The notes under the pieces are model-generated. The model saw only the letters and a program-made list of their open reading frames with translations. It ran no database searches and had not been told where the DNA came from. Shown here piece by piece: positions 39,780 through 44,869 of a DNA stretch of 44,869 nt. The DNA comes from an uncultured Sphingomonas sp. (lineage in GTDB: Bacteria; Pseudomonadota; Alphaproteobacteria; Sphingomonadales; Sphingomonadaceae). The position numbers and the translations under genes are program-made. Positions within the stretch are counted from its first letter, which is position 1. The number at the start of each line of letters is the position of its first letter. The DNA lies in assembly GCF_937859915.1 (NCBI RefSeq), contig NZ_CALMAW010000052.1, positions 4,801-49,669 of the forward strand, in the 5' to 3' direction.

Positions 39780-40676
39780 TCAGTCGCGCTTCGTTGACGA
39801 TCCACCGAGAAGCGGAGCGGCGGCGGCAAGCCTGCGCGATACGAACTCCGTGAAGAGCCGGACCCGTGCTGTCTTGCGCGTCTCTCCCTGAGTGAGAATC
39901 CAGAGCGTCCCATACAGGTGCATATCCGTGCCCGGCACTCTGGCCAGCATCGGGTCGGCATCTCCGACGAAACATGGGAGCGTCCCGATCCCAAGCCCTT
40001 GCCGTATGGCGACGATCTGTGCCGCGGCGTCGGAGGTCCTGAAGGGAATTGCAGTGGTGTGGACTTCGCCCGCGACGGCCCAATCCGGAATGCCGTGCAT
40101 GCTGATGACGATCCACCGCATGGGATCCTGCCCGCCCGCGCGCCATGCATCCAGTCGATCGCGGGACATGTAGACGCCGCCGAACACTTCGGGACCCTTT
40201 ATGCCATGAAGATTGAGCGGCAGCGTCTTGCGATCATAGACGACGCGTATCGCCACGTCGGCCTCTCGGTTGGTCAGGTTCGCCAGCTCGCCGGTCGTCA
40301 GAATATCCATTTCGATGTCAGGATGCAGCCGCGCGAAATCGGTGAAGTCCGGGACGAGCAGATGGGTCGCGAGGATCGGTGTCAGCGTCACCCGCAGGAC
40401 CCCGCGCACGCTCTGGTCGCGTCCGATCACGCGCGTTTCCAACTTGTGCGACAACGTTTCCATTTCTCTTGCGAGTTCGAGGACCTCCCCGCCAGCTTCG
40501 GTCAAACGGTAACCCGAGGGCAGCTTTTCGAACATCTGCGCCCCGAGGCGCTGCTCGAGCTGGGCGATGCGGCGCAGCACCGTCGCGTGATTTACGCCGA
40601 GGCGCTTGGCGGCGGCCCGCACCGAGCCTTCCTGTGCGGCGGCAAGGAAGTAACGAACGTCATCCCAGTCGATCAT
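39780..40676 (-). CDS. LysR-family transcriptional regulator
   Basis: This 298-residue LysR protein has a winged helix-turn-helix at residues 1-62 (DDVRYFLAAAQEGSVRAAAKRLGVNHATVLRRIAQLEQRLG in parts; GSVRAAAKRLGV and VLRRIAQLEQRLG) and an effector domain from about residue 90 (LRVTLTPILATHLLVPDF, ADVAIRVVYD, RQGLGIGTLPCFVGD). ATG 40676 (MIDWDD) is used because the fold begins there; the frame is open upstream to 40793. It is divergent from the SDR operon at 40903 and probably controls it. Its C-terminal end runs up to the decayed region. Its codons for LTEAG happen to contain a core like the shared element; this is treated as chance. Confidence 0.93.
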   Translation of the reverse strand: MIDWDDVRYFLAAAQEGSVRAAAKRLGVNHATVLRRIAQLEQRLGAQMFEKLPSGYRLTEAGGEVLELAREMETLSHKLETRVIGRDQSVRGVLRVTLTPILATHLLVPDFTDFARLHPDIEMDILTTGELANLTNREADVAIRVVYDRKTLPLNLHGIKGPEVFGGVYMSRDRLDAWRAGGQDPMRWIVISMHGIPDWAVAGEVHTTAIPFRTSDAAAQIVAIRQGLGIGTLPCFVGDADPMLARVPGTDMHLYGTLWILTQGETRKTARVRLFTEFVSRRLAAAAPLLGGSSTKRD

Positions 40677-40902
40677 GGTGCATTCCCGCGCCGCAAGTCT
40701 TCTCTGCGGATCCTGTGCTCTAGCATGCCGAGCTTCTATTGCCACGGCCCGCGCTGCATTGTCCGGCGACCCGGATTGTTTTCGCACCACCAATGTGCGT
40801 GCTTCCGCACTCGCCGAGCGAATTTGACGGCCCCATGTTGCGGCTCACCGGGGGCCTCCCGGCAGATGAGATATCCGAAGCGGCGACACGGGAACGAGCG
40901 AC

Positions 40903-41637
40903 ATGACCAGATTGAATGGAAAGACTGCGGTGATCACCGGTGGCGCGACCGGTATTGGCTTGGCCGCGGCGAAGCGCTTCATCGAGGAAGGCGCGTTCGT
41001 CTTCATCTTCGGCCGCCGGCAGGACGCGCTCGACGCGGCTGTGGCCGTGCTCGGGTCGAATGCCCGTGCGGTGACGGGCTCGGTCTCCGATGAGACCGAC
41101 CTCGACCGCCTTTACGCAGCGGTGAAAGCGGAGCGCGGGACGCTCGATATTGTCTTCGCCAATGCCGGGGTAGGAAGCCAGCTGAAGCTCGGCGAGATCA
41201 CCGCCGCACACATCGACGAGACCTTCGACGTTAATGTGAAGGGTACGATCTTCACGGTTCAGAAGGCGCTCCCGCTGATGCCCAAGGGCGGCTCGATCAT
41301 CCTGACCGGGTCGAGTGCCGGTACCACCGGCGCGCCGGCGTTCACCGCCTACAGCGCAAGCAAGGCGGCCGTTCGCAACCTCGCGCGGACCTGGGCGGAG
41401 GACCTCAAGGGCACCGGCATACGGGTGAACGTGCTGTCACCCGGGGCGATAGCAACCGAACTCGCGACGGCGGCGCTCGGCAAGGAGGGCCTGAAGGCCT
41501 ACGGCGCGATGACCGCCCTCCAGCGCATGGGCGATCCGACGGAACTCGGGGCAGCCGCCGCCTTCCTCGCGTCGTCGGACAGCAGCTTCATGACCGGCAG
41601 CGAAGTCGCCGTCGACGGCGGCCTCGCGCAGCTCTGA
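40903..41637 (+). CDS. SDR-family NAD(P)-dependent oxidoreductase
   Basis: This 244-residue classical SDR has TGGATGIG (residues 12-19), FGRRQDALDAAV after strand 2, NAGVG, ILTGSSAGTTG with the catalytic serine, and YSASK (Tyr/Lys) near residue 147. GSEVAVDGGLAQL ends the protein. GAGCGAC lies just before ATG 40903. It is the first gene of an operon with a second SDR (50 bases on), a SnoaL-like protein and a methyltransferase, divergent from the LysR gene. Paralogous to the SDRs at 1783 and 41688. Substrate unknown. Confidence 0.92.
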   Translation: MTRLNGKTAVITGGATGIGLAAAKRFIEEGAFVFIFGRRQDALDAAVAVLGSNARAVTGSVSDETDLDRLYAAVKAERGTLDIVFANAGVGSQLKLGEITAAHIDETFDVNVKGTIFTVQKALPLMPKGGSIILTGSSAGTTGAPAFTAYSASKAAVRNLARTWAEDLKGTGIRVNVLSPGAIATELATAALGKEGLKAYGAMTALQRMGDPTELGAAAAFLASSDSSFMTGSEVAVDGGLAQL

Positions 41638-41687
41638 CCTCGACACGGTCCGCGCCGGATCCACACGCACATCAAAGGACGAAGACC

Positions 41688-42440
41688 ATGAGAAAGCTGG
41701 AAGGCAAAATTGCCGTCATCACGGGCGGAAGCAGCGGGATCGGGTTGGCCACGGCCAAGCGGTTCGTCGAAGAAGGCGCGCACGTCGTGATCACCGGACG
41801 ACGGGAGCAGGCGTTGGCACAGGCCGCAGCCGCTATCGGGGAAAACGTCACCACGGTCGTCGGCGACGTGTCCCGGCTGGACGATCTGGACCGGCTCTAC
41901 GCCATCGTGAAGGAGAAGCACGGCCATCTCGACATTCTCTTCGCGAATGCGGGCGCGGGAACGGTCGCGCCGCTCGAGACGGCGTCCGAAGCCCATTTCG
42001 ACCAGACCTTCGGTGTCAACGTGAAGGGGCTGTTCTTTACGGTTCAGAAGGCGCTTCCGCTCTTTAAGAACGGCGGCGCGATCATCCTGACCTCGTCGGT
42101 CTCCAATATCATGGGATTGCCGGCCTTCAGCGCTTATGCCGCGAGCAAGGCTGCAGTGCGCAGCTTTGCGCGCGCCTGGACGCTGGAACTGAAGGATCGC
42201 AAAATCCGCGTTAATTCCATGAGCCCCGGCCCCATCGATACCCCGGCCCTCGCAACCACGACGGGTCTCACCCCCGAGCAGGCCGAGCAGGCGGCCGCTC
42301 AGTTCTCGTCGCAGATCCCGATGGGTCGCAGGGGCGAACCAGAGGAAATCGCGGCGGCCGTCTTGTTCCTGGCATCCGACGAGAGCTCGTTCATCACCGG
42401 CGTCGATCTCGCAGTCGATGGCGGCATGGCCCAGGTCTGA
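41688..42440 (+). CDS. SDR-family NAD(P)-dependent oxidoreductase
   Basis: This 250-residue classical SDR has TGGSSGIG at residues 12-19, ITGRREQAL, FANAGAG, ILTSSVSNIMG with the catalytic serine, and YAASK near residue 152. ITGVDLAVDGGMAQV is at the C-terminus. It is visibly closer to the SDR at 1783 (same length, shared FTVQKALPL and ELKDRKIRVN-type stretches) than to its operon neighbour. AAGGAC lies before ATG 41688. The two adjacent SDRs probably arose by duplication. Substrate unknown. Confidence 0.92.
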   Translation: MRKLEGKIAVITGGSSGIGLATAKRFVEEGAHVVITGRREQALAQAAAAIGENVTTVVGDVSRLDDLDRLYAIVKEKHGHLDILFANAGAGTVAPLETASEAHFDQTFGVNVKGLFFTVQKALPLFKNGGAIILTSSVSNIMGLPAFSAYAASKAAVRSFARAWTLELKDRKIRVNSMSPGPIDTPALATTTGLTPEQAEQAAAQFSSQIPMGRRGEPEEIAAAVLFLASDESSFITGVDLAVDGGMAQV

Positions 42441-42469
42441 CCCGACTCAAGCACATCAGAAAGTCTACC

Positions 42470-42901
42470 ATGGGCATCGAGACAAACATTCAAATCGTGA
42501 AGGACTTCTTCGCCGCGATCGGGAGCCGCGACGAGGATGGTCTGATGGCTCTGGTGGCCGAGGACATCGAATGGATCATCCCGGGCGAAAGCTGGCCACT
42601 GGCGGGGACGCATCGCGGCCACGCCGGCGTGGCGGAGGTGCATCGCAAGGCCTTGGAGGCGGTGGAAACGACCTATCCCAAGCCGCCGGAATTCATCGCG
42701 CAGAGAGACCGGGTGATCGTCGTCGGCGTCGCGACGGGGACGATCAAGGCTACAGGAAAGCGGTTCAAAGACGAATGGATTTTCGACATCATCGTCCGCG
42801 AGGGCAAGGTGACGCGCATCCAGGAATATATCGACACGCAGGCCTTGGCGCGAGCCTCGCGGATGGACGACCAATCGAAAGGAGATTTCTGTGAACGATG
42901 A
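42470..42901 (+). CDS. SnoaL-like / NTF2-fold protein
   Basis: This 143-residue SnoaL-like protein has NIQIVKDFFAAIGSRDEDGLMALVAEDIEWIIPG (in parts: VKDFFAAIGSRD and LVAEDIEWIIPG), GTHRGHAGVAEV, and a C-terminal sheet ending in IVREGKVTRIQEYIDTQAL. This is the typical domain with the W/IP and EY(I/F)D marks of the ketosteroid-isomerase-like group. It is 29 bases after the SDR, and its end overlaps the methyltransferase start by 11 bases, so all four genes form one operon. The role is unknown. Confidence 0.88.
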   Translation: MGIETNIQIVKDFFAAIGSRDEDGLMALVAEDIEWIIPGESWPLAGTHRGHAGVAEVHRKALEAVETTYPKPPEFIAQRDRVIVVGVATGTIKATGKRFKDEWIFDIIVREGKVTRIQEYIDTQALARASRMDDQSKGDFCER

Positions 42902-43523
42902 ATCCAAAATCGCAGAGTTGATCCGGTTCGCGCACGTCGGGCCGGGCTCGACCGTCATCGATGTCTACCCCGGCGACGGCGACTGGACGCGCCGTTTCTC
43001 CGACATCGTCGGTCCGGAGGGGCATATCTACAGCTTCGTGCCTGCCGAAGTCGCCCACTTCGAGAGTGATCCGTTCGGAAAAATGCAGGCGCTTTCGAAA
43101 GAGCCGGGCCGGGCGAATGTCGAAGCCGTTTCGGCGGACCTGATCGCGATGGCCGACGTCACGCAACCGGTCGATGTCGTGTGGGTACACCTGTTCTACC
43201 ACGATCTGCACACCAAGCTGATCGAGGCCAGGGGTGCCACAGCCGCCCGCTTCAACCACGCGGTCTTGGAGCGGCTCACGCCCGGCGGCGCCTATATCAT
43301 CGTCGATCACGCCGCCACAGACGGAACGGGCACGAACGACGCGCAATCGCTGCATCGGATCGATCCTGCCGCCGTCCGCGAGGAGGTGGAGACGGCCGGC
43401 TTCGTGCTCACCGCAGAGACCGACATCCTCGCGAACAGTGGCGACACGCATTCGGTCAAGGTGTTCGACCCCGCGGTCAAGGGCCATACCGATCGCTTCG
43501 CGTTCCGGTTCGTGAAGCGCTAA
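42891..43523 (+). CDS. Class I SAM-dependent methyltransferase-like protein (COG4798 type)
   Basis: This 210-residue Rossmann-fold protein has the motif I stretch STVIDVYPGDGDWTRRFSDIVGPEGHIYSFVPAEV near residues 19-53 (key part VIDVYPGDGDWTRRF), motif post-I, VDVVWVHLFYHDLH, and LTPGGAYIIVDHAA. This is the pattern of the predicted methyltransferases of COG4798, usually exported but here without a signal peptide. Start GTG 42891, preceded by AAAGGAG at good spacing; it overlaps the SnoaL-like gene by 11 bases. DYPGDG in place of the usual E/DxGxGxG could mean altered SAM binding. Substrate unknown. Confidence 0.85.
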   Translation: MNDESKIAELIRFAHVGPGSTVIDVYPGDGDWTRRFSDIVGPEGHIYSFVPAEVAHFESDPFGKMQALSKEPGRANVEAVSADLIAMADVTQPVDVVWVHLFYHDLHTKLIEARGATAARFNHAVLERLTPGGAYIIVDHAATDGTGTNDAQSLHRIDPAAVREEVETAGFVLTAETDILANSGDTHSVKVFDPAVKGHTDRFAFRFVKR

Positions 43524-43738
43524 TGGGACCTCGCCGCATCCGAAAGTCCACCCCCCTCTACGACGGCTTTGCTTAGTCGCCGCGCGACACTAAACCCATA
43601 ACCAGCACTTGGCCGCGGGATTCCCGCTTCCCAACTGCGGTCACACGTCGACGTTGGGCGAGGCGGTTCGGAGCACTCTGGCGTGGCAAGATGCGCCCGG
43701 ACCGCCGCGGCACGCGTTGATGCCGTAGGAGAAAAGCG

Positions 43739-44014
43739 ATGACCGGCCCGACCGCAGTACAGCTTGGCGTCCAACGGTCTGCAGAGATGGCCGCGGTGTT
43801 TATGATCGGGGACGGACTGCTGGGTTTGCTCCAACCAAGGCGTCATGTGGAACTCTGGCGATCGGACGTCAGCGCAGTGGACCTTCTCGTGCGCCCCTTT
43901 GCCGGCTACCCGGCACGCCGACGGGCGTATGGGTTACTACAGGTTGGCATGGGTTTGGTTCTTGCGTCGGCGCTGAAGCGTCGCAAAGCAGACCTATATG
44001 CTGCACGACCCTAG
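43739..44014 (+). CDS. Small hypothetical protein with one or two hydrophobic segments
   Basis: This 91-residue protein has hydrophobic stretches at about residues 16-31 (EMAAVFMIGDGLLGLL) and 64-77 (YGLLQVGMGLVLAS), followed by basic residues, so membrane association is possible. AGGAGA lies eight bases before ATG 43739. No known family was recognised. It lies alone between the methyltransferase operon and the chemotaxis-type gene. Confidence 0.65.
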   Translation: MTGPTAVQLGVQRSAEMAAVFMIGDGLLGLLQPRRHVELWRSDVSAVDLLVRPFAGYPARRRAYGLLQVGMGLVLASALKRRKADLYAARP

Positions 44015-44400
44015 GCGCGCCTCGATCTGACTGAGGACGGACCATCTAATTGGCGCACGATCCGTCCACCGTTCACATCGCGCAACCGGTCAATGCAGGA
44101 CAGGGCTCAGCATGGGATTAACTGACCTCTGGCCAGTTGCCGGCGAGAGGAATGGGGGGATGCGATCAATACGGACCTATCTTATTCGTTTTCAGCAGAC
44201 CGGACAGCGCAGTCTTGCAGGTTTGTCCGCCGTTGCGACCGTCTTGTAGAGCGCGACCTTAATCGAGACGGCGCGACACGTGGCAAGGCGTCGCTCAGCT
44301 GATCCCTTCCCGGCGCGTCCACGCCACGCCTTGCGGCGCCCGACGTCTGCCATCCCTCTGCGATCAGGTGACGGCGGTTTGAATTTTCGCCAAGCGAGCC
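44015..44400. other. Intergenic, no gene recognised
   Basis: These 386 bases contain no supported gene. GCAAGGCGT (44283-44291) and ACGCCTTGC (44326-44334) form a perfect nine-base inverted repeat with a 34-base loop, of unknown meaning. It lies past the stop of the minus-strand signalling gene and could be part of its transcript end. Confidence 0.4.
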
Positions 44401-44869
44401 TTACGCTTCGCGCACATCCTCGAGAAATCTGTCAACGCGCCTAGTGAGACTGCGCGACGTCGCAGACAACAGCGTCGCCGCGGATTGCACCTGGTTTGCA
44501 CCCGCTGCTGCGGCTTGCGCCGTATCGCTGATCGCTGCCACATTGCGATGAATCTCGTGACTGGCCTCGGAGGCCTGGATCGCGCCTTCGGCGATTCCGT
44601 GCGTCATCATCTGCTGCGTTTCGACCGTCGCGTCGACCGTGCGCGACATGTTGGCGACGCTGACGACGACCTGCTCGATACCACCCTGTCCCTCGACGAC
44701 GTCGATCGCAGCCTTTCGCACCTCCCCTACATGATGCGATATCCGCGTCGCGGCCTCGCGCGTCTGCCCAGCCAGGTCCCGGACTTCGTGAGCGACGACC
44801 GAGAAACCGCGACCGGCATCGCCTGCCCGCGCCGCTTCAGCAGCCGCGCGGTGGTGGCGAGGTCGAAGG
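44401..44869 (-). CDS. Methyl-accepting chemotaxis-type signalling protein, C-terminal part
   Basis: The minus-strand frame from the right edge carries AAAEAARAGDAGRGFSVVAHEVRDL, the conserved tip of the MCP signalling domain (core pieces: EAARAGDAGRGF and VVAHEVR). A long coiled-coil helix follows (TREAATRIS, GIEQVVVSVANMSRTVDA, ASEASHEIHRNVAAIS, AAAGANQVQSAATLLSATSR). The start lies beyond the window. Residues before EAARAG at the very edge do not read as the expected LNAT-x-EAARAG. The neighbouring frame there gives FDLATTA, so a one-base shift near 44848 is possible. The hairpin tip interacts with CheA/CheW in the family. Confidence 0.85.
   Translation of the reverse strand, partial: LRPRHHRAAAEAARAGDAGRGFSVVAHEVRDLAGQTREAATRISHHVGEVRKAAIDVVEGQGGIEQVVVSVANMSRTVDATVETQQMMTHGIAEGAIQASEASHEIHRNVAAISDTAQAAAAGANQVQSAATLLSATSRSLTRRVDRFLEDVREA

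Noticed and set aside
40498-40510. GGTCAAACGG in the LysR gene, the reverse complement of the shared element core
   Set aside because: It lies inside codons for the conserved RLTEAG stretch of LysR proteins and lacks the TTA flank, so it is taken as chance.
1-44869. CRISPR arrays, tRNA/rRNA genes, intact insertion sequences and phage genes
   Set aside because: None was seen: no spaced direct repeats, no recognisable RNA gene and no intact transposase or integrase in the window.

Overview
The window looks like chromosome of a high-GC alphaproteobacterium, most likely a sphingomonad (Sphingomonadaceae). The reasons are the very high GC at third codon positions, two TonB-dependent receptors (one in a FecI/FecR/STN-receptor set), paired REP-like hairpins built on CTCCTGC/GCAGGAG, and a dense set of CoA-ester and hydroxyacid catabolic genes with ATGA stop/start overlaps. 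This assignment rests on gene style only; there is no rRNA or other marker.

Layout. (i) 1-4371: the end of a possible EthD-like protein, a LysR regulator divergent from an SDR plus SnoaL-like pair, and a D-2-hydroxyacid dehydrogenase broken by two single-base shifts. (ii) 4404-12091: a REP pair, a carbohydrate-porin-like outer membrane protein, two MFS transporters, an LhgO-type FAD oxidoreductase, a LigI-like amidohydrolase and a GcvA-type LysR regulator. (iii) 12423-19981: operon 1, with two CaiB-family CoA-transferases, an aldehyde dehydrogenase, a 4,5-dihydroxyphthalate-decarboxylase-like protein, a ThDP enzyme, a GST and an alpha/beta hydrolase. (iv) 20107-29352: operon 2, with an enoyl-CoA hydratase, a two-subunit CoA-transferase, an isocitrate lyase/PEP mutase-family enzyme, two consecutive thiolase-like/DUF35 pairs, an IlvD/Edd dehydratase and an FAD-linked D-2-hydroxyacid dehydrogenase. 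(v) 29603-32505: a TonB-dependent receptor overlapping a gene for an exported EthD/DUF4286-like protein. (vi) 32627-38931: a Nudix hydrolase, a FecI-FecR-STN/TonB receptor unit on the minus strand, and a divergent secreted metallophosphoesterase. (vii) 38932-39779: a decayed region with a VirD2/DUF3363-type relaxase remnant. (viii) 39780-43523: a second LysR divergent from SDR-SDR-SnoaL-methyltransferase. (ix) 43739-end: a small protein and the C-terminal part of a chemotaxis-type signalling protein.

The main result is that a near-identical 16-base element (consensus NNTTWNTCGKTTGACC, core TCGTTTGACC) lies 70-132 bases upstream of four separate transcription units: the porin gene, operon 1, operon 2 and the first TonB receptor. 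It ties outer-membrane uptake and two long enzyme operons into one apparent regulon of about 25 kb. The enzymes are consistent with decarboxylation and oxidation of a 2-oxo or aromatic acid, CoA activation, hydration and C-C cleavage by thiolase-like/DUF35 complexes that lack the usual nucleophilic cysteine. The substrate cannot be read from the sequence, and this gene combination does not match a complete pathway that I recognise.
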